A program made the translations under genes and the position numbers. Shown piece by piece: positions 1 through 7,316 of a DNA stretch of 64,000 bases. The notes under the pieces are model-generated. The model searched no databases and had not been told where the DNA came from. It was given only the letters and a program-made list of their open reading frames with translations. Source of the DNA: UBA6544 sp038131165 (GTDB lineage: Bacteria; Pseudomonadota; Alphaproteobacteria; UBA8366); NCBI GenBank assembly GCA_038131165.1, contig JAYPOZ010000004.1, positions 32,938 to 96,937 of the forward strand, read 5' to 3'. Each line of letters opens with the position of its first letter. Position 1 is the stretch's first letter.

Positions 1-101
1 CGGATCATGACGGCATTGCTCGCGTAGACGGGCTTCGCCGCCTCTCCTAACGGGAAAACCGGAAAAGCGATCTTTGCGGTTCAATATATCCGTGAAAGGC
101 T

Positions 102-854
102 CTAGGCCGCCAGATCGCCGCTGCGGCCGGATTTGGCTTCGAGGAAGCGTTTCACCTGCGGGTTTTGGGCATCCTTCAATTCCGACGTGGCGCCCTGCCA
201 GCCGATCCGGCCCTCGTGCAGCATCGCCATCTTGTTCGAGATGCGCTGCGCGCCGGTCATGTCGCTGGTGATGGTAAAGCAGGTGGCGCCCAGTTCGCGC
301 ACGCTCTTCAGGATCATGTCGTAGATGATGTTGCACATGATCGGATCCAGGCCGGCGGTCGGCTCGTCCAGGAACAGCACTTCCGGATTGGTCGCGATCG
401 CGCGCGCCAGGCCGACGCGCTTCTGCATGCCGCCCGACAGCTCGGCCGGATAAAGCGCGCCCACTTCCGGGCCCAGATTGACGACGGAGAGCTTGTCGGC
501 CGCCAGTTCGCGCGCCTGGGCTTCGTTCATCGTGCCGGCCTGCAGCTGTTTGAAGGCGATGTTCTGCCAGACCGGCATGCCGTCGAAGAGGCCGCCGTAT
601 TGGAACAGCATGCCGAAACGGTCGTCGAAGGCGCGGCGCTCGGCGGTGCGCATCCGGCGCACTTCCTGGCCGTCGATCTCGACGGTGCCGCCGTCCGGAC
701 GCACGAGGCCGATCATGGTCTTGAGCAGCAGCGACTTGCCGCTGCCGGAGCCGCCGATCAGCACCATCGAATCGCCGCGCTCCAGCTCCAGGTCGATTCC
801 CTTCAGAACCGCCAGGTCGCCGAAACTCTTGGTGACGCCGCTCAGCTTGATCAT
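102..854 (-). CDS. mlaF: MlaF-like ABC transporter ATP-binding protein
   Basis: This 250-residue protein is an ABC ATPase of the Mla/Ttg2A group, which powers phospholipid transport between the outer and inner membranes. Walker A is GGSGSGKS near residue 35, the signature is LSGGMQKR near residue 140, and Walker B is LFLDEP just after it. The short C-terminal tail and the wording SGGMQKRVGLARAI are typical of MlaF. It is 57 bp downstream of a thioesterase gene on the same strand. No permease (MlaE) or MCE protein (MlaD) is visible, but the window ends about 100 bp downstream, so they may lie outside. MlaA and MlaC homologues are found far away at 56-57.5 kb. Confidence 0.85.
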   Translation of the reverse strand: MIKLSGVTKSFGDLAVLKGIDLELERGDSMVLIGGSGSGKSLLLKTMIGLVRPDGGTVEIDGQEVRRMRTAERRAFDDRFGMLFQYGGLFDGMPVWQNIAFKQLQAGTMNEAQARELAADKLSVVNLGPEVGALYPAELSGGMQKRVGLARAIATNPEVLFLDEPTAGLDPIMCNIIYDMILKSVRELGATCFTITSDMTGAQRISNKMAMLHEGRIGWQGATSELKDAQNPQVKRFLEAKSGRSGDLAA

Positions 855-911
855 CGTACCCCCGATCGCTCGCCTGTCCTTAAATAGCGGAAATTCGCCG
901 CCGCGCCAATC

Positions 912-1295
912 TCAGGCGGGAATGTGGGTGGTCGTCACCTCGGCGAGCGTCTTGCCCCCCGCGCCGGTCACCAAGGTGCGGATCACCGTCACCCGCCGCC
1001 CACAGCGCACCACCCGGGACTCGGCCCGCAGCACGCCGTCCGACTGATTGCCGAGCATCGTCGAATGCAGGTCGATCAGCACCATGAAGGCGCCCGGATT
1101 GGGGCCGTCGCCATTGGCCCGGTTGGCCATCACGGTGGCGCAATTGTCGGCGAGGCTGAGGATCGTCCCGCTGTGGACGACGCCGGTCGGAGTCTTGTGC
1201 GCATCCCGCACCTCGAGCCGCGCCGAGGCGCGGTCCGCCGTGTCCTCCAGCATCTCGATCCCGAGCAGCTCGGCCAGCGGGCTCTGTTCGGTCAT
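912..1295 (-). CDS. PaaI-type hotdog thioesterase
   Basis: This 127-residue protein has a single hotdog fold of the PaaI/4HBT-like thioesterase family, which hydrolyses acyl-CoA thioesters. The segment VVHSGTILSLADNCAT near residues 39-54 matches the conserved helix of PaaI-type enzymes, although the usual HGG is HSG here. The C-terminal half has the alternating strands expected of the fold. It starts 10 bp after the stop of the Ldh-type dehydrogenase and probably shares its transcript. The substrate cannot be read from the sequence. Confidence 0.8.
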   Translation of the reverse strand: MTEQSPLAELLGIEMLEDTADRASARLEVRDAHKTPTGVVHSGTILSLADNCATVMANRANGDGPNPGAFMVLIDLHSTMLGNQSDGVLRAESRVVRCGRRVTVIRTLVTGAGGKTLAEVTTTHIPA

Positions 1296-1305
1296 GCGGT
1301 CTCCG

Positions 1306-2382
1306 TCAGTTGCCGAGCATGAAGGGCGCTCCCGATTCCTCGGCCACCTCGCGCACCTCGTTGACCAGGGTATCGGTCATCGGAATGCCGCTCGCCACCC
1401 GAATCTTGCGGGCCTCGTATTCCGGGTCGCCCGGCACCAGCACCGGCTGCGCCGGGTCGAGCGGCGGCGTCTCCCGCATCCAGTCCATCAAGGCGTCCAT
1501 CTGGGCCTCGAACGCGCCCTCTTCGCGGAAGGCGTCCGGATCGATGGCGAGGCAGAAATGCCCGATGTTCATGGTGTCGCCCTTCTGGCGGGTCATCACG
1601 TCGACGGCGCCCGTCGCCGAGCCCGACAGCACGCTGCACAGCACCTCGACCACCAGGCCGAGCCCGTAGCCCTTGTGCGAGCCCAGCTCGCGGGTGCCGC
1701 CGACCGGCGAGAGTTTCTTCGGCACCGCGTTCAGCGCCGCCACGGGATCGGTCGTCGGGTTGCCGTCCTGGTCCGCCGCCCAGCCGAGCGGGATCGGCTT
1801 GCCGGCGCGGCGCGCGATGTTGAGCTTGCCGACCGCGACCGTGCTGGTCGCCATGTCGAGGGAGAAATGCTCGTTCTTGATGCCCGGCGCCGCGACCGCG
1901 ATGGGATTGGTGCTGAAGCGCGGCTCCCGCGCGAAGGTCGGCAGCACGGCGGGCTGGCTCGAGCCGGTCATGCAGATGCCGATCATGCCCCGGTCGGCCG
2001 CCATCGTGGAATAGACTCCGGCGGCGCCGTAATGGTTGGAGCGGCGCACCGTGACCACGCCGACGCCGAACTGCTTGGCCTTGTCGCAGGCCATCTCCAT
2101 CGCCTTTGTCGTGGAATAATGCCCGAGCGCGTTCCCCGCATCGAGCAGCGCGGTGGCGGCGAAGTCGCGCACCGTCGTCAGCTCGCCCTTGGGATCGACG
2201 ATCCCCTGCTTGCGGCGCAGATTGTAGGTCGGCAGCATGCCCGCGCCATGCGAGTCGATGCCGCGCAGGTCGGCTTCCAGCATGTTGCGGACGGTCACCT
2301 CGATCACCTCCTCGCGCATGCCCCAGGCGCGGTAGATTTCGGTGATCTGCTTGCTCAATGTCTCGGCGGATACGGTAAGAAT
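1306..2382 (-). CDS. Ldh_2 (malate/L-lactate dehydrogenase) family oxidoreductase, probable ATT start
   Basis: This protein of about 358 residues belongs to the NAD(P)-dependent malate/sulfolactate/ureidoglycolate dehydrogenase family (Ldh_2). Typical blocks are DSHGAGMLPTY, VRRSNHYGAAGVYS and GSHKGYGLGLVVE. The family usually begins with a TVSAETL-like segment. Here that segment follows ATT at 2382-2380, which sits 5 bp after a strong GAGGGAGG ribosome-binding site and has no ATG or GTG nearby. The alternative start is TTG at 2358-2356, giving 350 residues but dropping the conserved N-terminus. Reading upstream of 2382 runs antisense into the next gene and is not credible. The substrate (malate, lactate, sulfolactate or other) is undetermined. 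Confidence 0.85.
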   Translation of the reverse strand: MLTVSAETLSKQITEIYRAWGMREEVIEVTVRNMLEADLRGIDSHGAGMLPTYNLRRKQGIVDPKGELTTVRDFAATALLDAGNALGHYSTTKAMEMACDKAKQFGVGVVTVRRSNHYGAAGVYSTMAADRGMIGICMTGSSQPAVLPTFAREPRFSTNPIAVAAPGIKNEHFSLDMATSTVAVGKLNIARRAGKPIPLGWAADQDGNPTTDPVAALNAVPKKLSPVGGTRELGSHKGYGLGLVVEVLCSVLSGSATGAVDVMTRQKGDTMNIGHFCLAIDPDAFREEGAFEAQMDALMDWMRETPPLDPAQPVLVPGDPEYEARKIRVASGIPMTDTLVNEVREVAEESGAPFMLGN

Positions 2383-2478
2383 GGCGGCCTCCCTCGGGTA
2401 AAATCGTACGTCTGGACGGCGCCCGCGGGCGGCCCAGTTACGATATAGCGGACTTCCTTTCGGCTTCGAGGCTCGACC

Positions 2479-3972
2479 ATGCATAATTTGACCGCCTTCA
2501 TCGGTTTCCACGCGGCCCGCCGGCCGGAGGCACTCGCGGTGGTCTACGAAGACCGCCGGATCGCCTATCGGGAGCTGCTGGACCGCGCGCTGGCGGCCGG
2601 CGGCTGGCTGCGGGCGCAGGGCATCGGGGAGGGCGACATCGTCGCTCTGGTGATGAAGAACAGCGCCGGTTTCCTCGACCTGATGCTGGGGGCGAGCCAT
2701 ATCGGCGCCGTCCTGCTGCCGATCAACTACCGGCTCGCCGCGCCCGAGATCGCCTATATCCACGACCATGCGGGGGTGAAGCTGCTGCTCGCCGACACGG
2801 AGTTCGCGGGCGTCACCGCCGGCCTGGCGCATGTCGTCGAGATCGATGCGGCGGCGCAATCGGACATCCGCGCCCTCGCCCGGAGCGAAGAGCGCCCCGA
2901 AATGGTCCGGCGCACCGGCGGCGACCTCTACCGGCTGATCTATACCTCGGGCACGACGGACCACCCGAAGGGGGTGATCCACCGCTACGACAATTTTTAC
3001 TGGAAGACGATGGACCAGGCGGCCGCCCTGGGGCAGTCGGCGCGCGACCGGCTGCTAGTGGTGGGGCCGATGTATCACGTGGGCGGGATCGACCTGCCGG
3101 GGATCGGCGTGCTGTGGATGGGGGGCACGCTGGTGATCCACCGCGATTTCGACCCCCAAGCGGCGCTGCGGGCGATCCAGGACGAGGAGGTCACCGGCGT
3201 CTGGTTCGCGCCGGTCATGACCAACACGATCCTCAACCTGGCGGACCGCGGCCGCTACGACGTCTCCAGCCTGCGGTGGTGCATCGGCGGCGGCGAGCGC
3301 ACGCCCGAATCGCGCATCCGGGAGTTCACCGGCCTGTTCACCGAGGCCCGCTATATCGACGCCTACGGCCTGACCGAAAGCGTCGGCGGCGATACGATGA
3401 TGGAGGCGGGCCGCGAGATCGAGAAGATCGGCTCCACCGGCCGCGCCATCATGCATGTGGAGCTCGACATCCGCGACGACGCGGGCAGGCCCCTGGCCCC
3501 GGGGGAGGACGGCGAAATCTGCCTGCGCGGCCCGAAGATCACCGAAGGCTACTGGCGCGACCCGGAGCGTACCGCCGCCGCCTTCCATGGCGACGGCTGG
3601 TTCCGCACCGGCGATGTCGGGCATCTCGACGGGGAGGGCTTCCTCTATCTCACCGACCGCAAGAAGGACATGATCATCTCCGGCGGCGAGAACATCGCCT
3701 CGTCCGAGGTCGAGCGCGTGGTCTACCAGATGGACGCGGTGCTGGAGGCGGCGATCGTGGGCCTGCCGGACGACCGCTGGGGCGAGCGCGTCGCCGCCGT
3801 GGTGGTGCCGAAACCCGGCGCGGAGATCGACCATGCAACCCTCGACGCCCATTGCCGCGCCCATCTCGCCGGCTTCAAGAGCCCCAAGGAGCTCCACATC
3901 GTCGACGCATTGCCGCGCAACCCGTCCGGCAAGGTGCTGAAACGGGTGCTGCGGGAGACCCTCGCGAAATAA
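2479..3972 (+). CDS. AMP-dependent acyl-CoA ligase
   Basis: This 497-residue member of the ANL superfamily activates a carboxylic acid to its CoA thioester through an acyl-adenylate. The P-loop motif is YTSGTTDHPKGV near residue 155. The adenylate-binding block DAYGLTESVGGD and the hinge region YLTDRKKDMIISGGENI follow in order. The C-terminal catalytic lysine lies in NPSGKVLKRVLRE. Length and motif spacing match medium- or long-chain fatty acid and aromatic acid CoA ligases. It leads a plus-strand group with a broken VOC gene and a flavin monooxygenase, which suggests degradation of an aromatic or hydrophobic acid. The exact substrate is not known. Confidence 0.9.
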   Translation: MHNLTAFIGFHAARRPEALAVVYEDRRIAYRELLDRALAAGGWLRAQGIGEGDIVALVMKNSAGFLDLMLGASHIGAVLLPINYRLAAPEIAYIHDHAGVKLLLADTEFAGVTAGLAHVVEIDAAAQSDIRALARSEERPEMVRRTGGDLYRLIYTSGTTDHPKGVIHRYDNFYWKTMDQAAALGQSARDRLLVVGPMYHVGGIDLPGIGVLWMGGTLVIHRDFDPQAALRAIQDEEVTGVWFAPVMTNTILNLADRGRYDVSSLRWCIGGGERTPESRIREFTGLFTEARYIDAYGLTESVGGDTMMEAGREIEKIGSTGRAIMHVELDIRDDAGRPLAPGEDGEICLRGPKITEGYWRDPERTAAAFHGDGWFRTGDVGHLDGEGFLYLTDRKKDMIISGGENIASSEVERVVYQMDAVLEAAIVGLPDDRWGERVAAVVVPKPGAEIDHATLDAHCRAHLAGFKSPKELHIVDALPRNPSGKVLKRVLRETLAK

Positions 3973-4023
3973 CCGAGCCGCGCGGTGGCGTCGATCATAT
4001 TGCCCCCTGAAAGGAACCCGCCC

Positions 4024-4183
4024 ATGAGCAACCCCGCCTTTGAATTCGAGCATGTGCATATCATCGGCGCGGACCCAAAGGCGGCGGAGGAGTGGTACGC
4101 CGGGCCGCCTGTTGTGCTATGTCTCCGCTCCGGACAATGTCAGCATCGAGCTGATCCAGCAGGAACCCGCGGACACCCATTGA
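4024..4183 (+). pseudogene. Remnant of a VOC/glyoxalase-family gene with internal deletion
   Basis: The first 26 codons, MSNPAFEFEHVHIIG followed by ADPKAAEEWY, are the start of a vicinal-oxygen-chelate protein, including the first metal-ligand histidine strand. A shift of one base then leads to the end of such a protein, ending CYVSAPDNVSIELIQQEP and then a stop at 4181-4183. About 90-110 residues of the usual middle are gone and the two ends are in different frames, so no working enzyme can be made. Its start has a plausible position 51 bp after the acyl-CoA ligase. The intact ancestor was probably an extradiol dioxygenase-like or lyase protein of the same pathway. Confidence 0.75.
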
Positions 4184-4231
4184 GGGCGGGAGCGCGAGCG
4201 TGGCCGCGCGGCAGGAGAGAATGAGGCCGGA

Positions 4232-5509
4232 ATGCATGTTCTGATCATCGGCGGGGGGATCGGCGGGCTGGCGACGGCGCTGAGCCTGCACAGGGCGGGC
4301 ATCTCGGCCACCGTCTACGAAGCGGTGCCGGAAATCCGGCCGCTCGGGGTCGGCATCAACATGCTGCCGCATGCCACGCGGGAATTGACCGAACTGGGCC
4401 TCCAGGGCGACCTGGAGGCGACCGGCATCCGGACCCGCGAGCTGGTCTACGCCAATCGCCACGGCCAGCAGATCTGGCGCGAGGACAGGGGCCTGCACGC
4501 GGGCTACAACTGGCCGCAATACTCGATCTCCAGGGGCGCCTTGCAGATGCTCCTGTACCGCGCGGCCGTGGCGCGCCTCGGACCCGAGCATATCCTGAGC
4601 GACCGCGAGCTGGTGGATTTCAGCCAGGACGACCGGGGCGTCAGCGCCCGATTCCGGCAGCGGAGCACGGGCGCGCCGCTCGGCGAGGTGCGGGGCGATC
4701 TGTTGATCGGCGCCGACGGCATTCATTCGGCGGTGCGCCGCCACCTCTATCCCGGCGAGGGCGAGCCGGTGTGGAGCGGGCGCGTGCTCTGGCGGGCGAC
4801 GACGGAGGGGGCGCCGTATCTTTCCGGCCGCTCGATGGTGATGGCGGGCCACGAGGACCAGAAATTCGTCTGCTATCCGATCAGTCGCGAGGCCGAGAAG
4901 CGCGGCCGCAGCCTGATCAACTGGATCGCCGAGCTCCGCTTCCGCGACCGCGATACCTGGCGGCGCGAGGACTGGAACCGCACCACCTCGATCGACGACT
5001 TCCTGCCGATGTTCGAGGATTGGGACTTCGGCTGGATCAAAGTGCCCGATATCATCCGGGGTGCGGAGACGGTCTACGAGTATCCCATGGTCGACCGCGA
5101 CCCGCTCGCGCGCTGGAGTTTCGGGCGGGTGACGTTGCTCGGCGATGCGGCGCATCCGATGTACCCCATCGGCTCCAACGGCGCCTCGCAGGCGATCATC
5201 GACGGCCGTGTTCTGGCATTGCTGTTGGCGACGCGCGACGATCCGCTCGCGGCGCTGCAGGACTACGACGCGGCGCGGCGGCCGCCGACCAGCCGGATCG
5301 TGCTCGCCAATCGCGGCAATGGGCCGGATCAGGTCATGCAGCTGGCCGAGGAGCGGGCACCCGACGGTTTCGACGACCTCGACGCGGTCATCCGGCCCGA
5401 CGAGCTGCAGGAGATCGCGCAGCGCTACAAGATGATTGCCGGTTTCGATAAGGACGAGCTCAACGAGCGGGCCTCCTTGGACCCGCCGTCTCAGGCAAGC
5501 GCGCCGTAG
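4232..5509 (+). CDS. PhzS-like FAD-dependent monooxygenase
   Basis: This 425-residue protein is a class A flavoprotein monooxygenase. The dinucleotide-binding motif GGGIGGLATALSL is at residues 7-19, the DG motif lies in LLIGADGIHSAVRRHL, and the second FAD motif is VTLLGDAAHPMYPIGSNG near residue 300. The phrases EIRPLGVGINMLP and YPMVDRDPLARW closely recall phenazine hydroxylase PhzS and related salicylate-type hydroxylases. The substrate is probably an aromatic or N-heterocyclic carboxylic acid, which is an inference. The last 19 bp overlap the end of the convergent hydrolase gene. Confidence 0.88.
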   Translation: MHVLIIGGGIGGLATALSLHRAGISATVYEAVPEIRPLGVGINMLPHATRELTELGLQGDLEATGIRTRELVYANRHGQQIWREDRGLHAGYNWPQYSISRGALQMLLYRAAVARLGPEHILSDRELVDFSQDDRGVSARFRQRSTGAPLGEVRGDLLIGADGIHSAVRRHLYPGEGEPVWSGRVLWRATTEGAPYLSGRSMVMAGHEDQKFVCYPISREAEKRGRSLINWIAELRFRDRDTWRREDWNRTTSIDDFLPMFEDWDFGWIKVPDIIRGAETVYEYPMVDRDPLARWSFGRVTLLGDAAHPMYPIGSNGASQAIIDGRVLALLLATRDDPLAALQDYDAARRPPTSRIVLANRGNGPDQVMQLAEERAPDGFDDLDAVIRPDELQEIAQRYKMIAGFDKDELNERASLDPPSQASAP

Positions 5510-6324
5510 AACCGCTCGATGGCCGCGCCGACCGCGTCCGGGCGCGCGACCGGCGCCATGTGGCCGGTATCGGCGAGGGTTTCCCGGCGGCTGTGCGGCA
5601 GCGCATCCGACAGCCGGTCGAGGATCGGCCCGGCGGGCGGCGGGCCCAGCTCTGTTTTTAACAGCAGCGTCGGCACGCCGATGGCCGCGAAATCGTCCGC
5701 CGTCAGGTCGTCGCAGGAGACCAGCGGCGCTTCCTCCGCGATCTGCGGGATCAGCGCCAGGAGTTCCACTTGCGCGCGCTCGGAAAGCTCGCTCCATTTC
5801 TGCCCGCCGACCCGTTCGGTAAAGAGCGCCAGCCCCCGTTCCAGAGACCCCTCTTCGACGGCGGCGAGAAAGTCCCGGATCATCTCCCGGTCGTACGCCA
5901 GAGCCGCCGCGTCCCGCTCCCCGTCCAGGACGCCGAAGACCATGGGCTCGACTAGAACCAGGCTCTTGAGGCGGAACCGCGCGCGGCGCGCGATGCGGAG
6001 CGCGATCAGGCCGCCCATGGAATGGCCGACCAGATGAAAATCGTCGATGCCGAGCGCCGCGAGAAAGCGCTCCACGGCCTGGATGTGGCGAAACGTGGCC
6101 GGGCATTTCGCGCAATCGAGTTTGGTCTCCCCATAGCCGTCGAGATTGGGGACGAGGACGCGGCGGCCGGGCGACAGTTGCGTTGCGAGACCGGAGAGCG
6201 CCGGGGCGCCGGTGGCGGACGCGTGCAGAAGCACCACGGTCTCCGCCGCGCCGTCGTCGCCGAAGCTCAGATAGTCGACGGCGCCGGCGAAGACGTCGAT
6301 CGAAAGGCTCTGTCCTGTTGTCAT
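5491..6324 (-). CDS. Alpha/beta hydrolase
   Basis: This 277-residue alpha/beta-fold hydrolase has its nucleophile serine in VGHSMGGLIALR, with the oxyanion segment VVLLHASATG upstream. The C-terminal histidine lies in LADTGHMAPVARPD. The start at MTTGQSLS is chosen because the longer reading back to 6387 adds a segment with no family resemblance and runs through the intergenic operator region. The ester, lactone or C-C bond it cleaves is not clear. It is divergent from the lyase at 6444 and overlaps the monooxygenase stop by 19 bp. Confidence 0.85.
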   Translation of the reverse strand: MTTGQSLSIDVFAGAVDYLSFGDDGAAETVVLLHASATGAPALSGLATQLSPGRRVLVPNLDGYGETKLDCAKCPATFRHIQAVERFLAALGIDDFHLVGHSMGGLIALRIARRARFRLKSLVLVEPMVFGVLDGERDAAALAYDREMIRDFLAAVEEGSLERGLALFTERVGGQKWSELSERAQVELLALIPQIAEEAPLVSCDDLTADDFAAIGVPTLLLKTELGPPPAGPILDRLSDALPHSRRETLADTGHMAPVARPDAVGAAIERFYGALA

Positions 6325-6371
6325 TGCGTTCCTCACGCCGCTGGTACTCCGGGGTGGGGAAAATATATCGA

Positions 6372-6384
6372 ATACCAATGGTAT
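6372..6384. promoter_or_regulatory. Palindromic candidate operator ATACC-N3-GGTAT
   Basis: A perfect 5-bp inverted repeat, ATACC-AAT-GGTAT, lies in a short AT-rich patch between two divergent genes. Its size and TGGTAT-like arms resemble operators of GntR-family regulators, but no regulator gene is next to it. It could control the lyase-aconitase pair, the hydrolase, or both. Confidence 0.35.
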
Positions 6385-6443
6385 CAAATCACGGGCGGCC
6401 CGTGCGAGGCAATGCCGCCGGAATTTCGCTCAAGGAGGGCGCC

Positions 6444-7304
6444 ATGCGGAAGACGACGAAACTCAAGGAGATGATCGCTTCGGGGAAAACCATGCTGGTG
6501 CCCGGGGTCTATGACGGATTGTCGGCGCGGATCGCCCAGGCGGCGGGCGCCGAACTGCTGTACGCGACCGGCGGCGGCATCGCGCGGAGCACCGGCATTC
6601 CCGATATGGGGCTGATCAATCCGGTACAGATCACGGAGCGGCTGGAGCAGATCGTCGATGCGGTCGACCTGCCGGTCATCGCCGATTTCGATACCGGCTA
6701 CGGCAACGCCCTGAACGCGCTTCACACGCTCAAGGGGTTCGAGCGGGCCGGCGTCGCCGGGTTCCACATCGAGGACCAGATGTTCCCGAAACGCTGCGGC
6801 CATCTCGAAGGCAAGACGGTGGTGCCGGCGGAGGAACTGGCGGTGAAGATTCGCGCGATCAAGGAGAACCAGACCGATCCCGACCTCGTGGTCATCGCGC
6901 GGACCGATGCGCTGGCGGTGGAAGGCTACGACGCGGCCATCGAACGGATGCACAAATACATGGAGGCGGGCGCGGATATGGCCTTCATCGAAGCGCCGCG
7001 CAGCCTCGAGCAGATCGAGCAGCTGTCCAAGGACCTGCCCTATCCGAAGCTCCTCAACATGTTCTGGGGCGGCAAGACGCCGGTGGTGCCGAAGGACAAG
7101 CTGCAGGCCTGGGGTTTCAATCTGGTGATCGCGCCGGGCGACATGCAGCGCGCCGCGATGCACGCGATGAAGCGGGCGGCGGAAGCGATCCTGAGCGAGG
7201 GGCATACGGAATCCCTGAAAGGGGACATGGCCTCCTTCGACGACCGCGAAGAGGCGATCAACACCGCCAAGTACATGGAACTCGATTCGCGCTACGCGAT
7301 CTAG
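6444..7304 (+). CDS. Isocitrate lyase/PEP mutase superfamily lyase (methylisocitrate lyase-like)
   Basis: This 286-residue TIM-barrel protein belongs to the isocitrate lyase/PEP mutase superfamily. The catalytic signature KRCGH is near residue 117, preceded by the metal-binding block ADFDTGYGN and HIEDQ. The start follows a good AAGGAGG ribosome-binding site. It lies 12 bp before an aconitase-family gene, so the two probably work in sequence: hydratase, then C-C lyase. 2-Methylisocitrate lyase (PrpB) is the simplest reading, but no prpC-like synthase is present. Oxaloacetate decarboxylase or dimethylmalate lyase are alternatives. Confidence 0.85.
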   Translation: MRKTTKLKEMIASGKTMLVPGVYDGLSARIAQAAGAELLYATGGGIARSTGIPDMGLINPVQITERLEQIVDAVDLPVIADFDTGYGNALNALHTLKGFERAGVAGFHIEDQMFPKRCGHLEGKTVVPAEELAVKIRAIKENQTDPDLVVIARTDALAVEGYDAAIERMHKYMEAGADMAFIEAPRSLEQIEQLSKDLPYPKLLNMFWGGKTPVVPKDKLQAWGFNLVIAPGDMQRAAMHAMKRAAEAILSEGHTESLKGDMASFDDREEAINTAKYMELDSRYAI

Positions 7305-7316
7305 AAAGGCCGGCCG

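Noticed and set aside
1..101. Start of a further minus-strand gene after mlaF
   Set aside because: A GGAGAGG sequence is present but only a few codons could lie in the window, so no gene can be supported.
2383..2982. N-terminal extension of the Ldh_2 gene
   Set aside because: It is antisense to the start of the acyl-CoA ligase and lacks family likeness.
4061..6115. 684-residue minus-strand open frame
   Set aside because: It runs antisense to the flavin monooxygenase and across the hydrolase in another frame, with no motifs.
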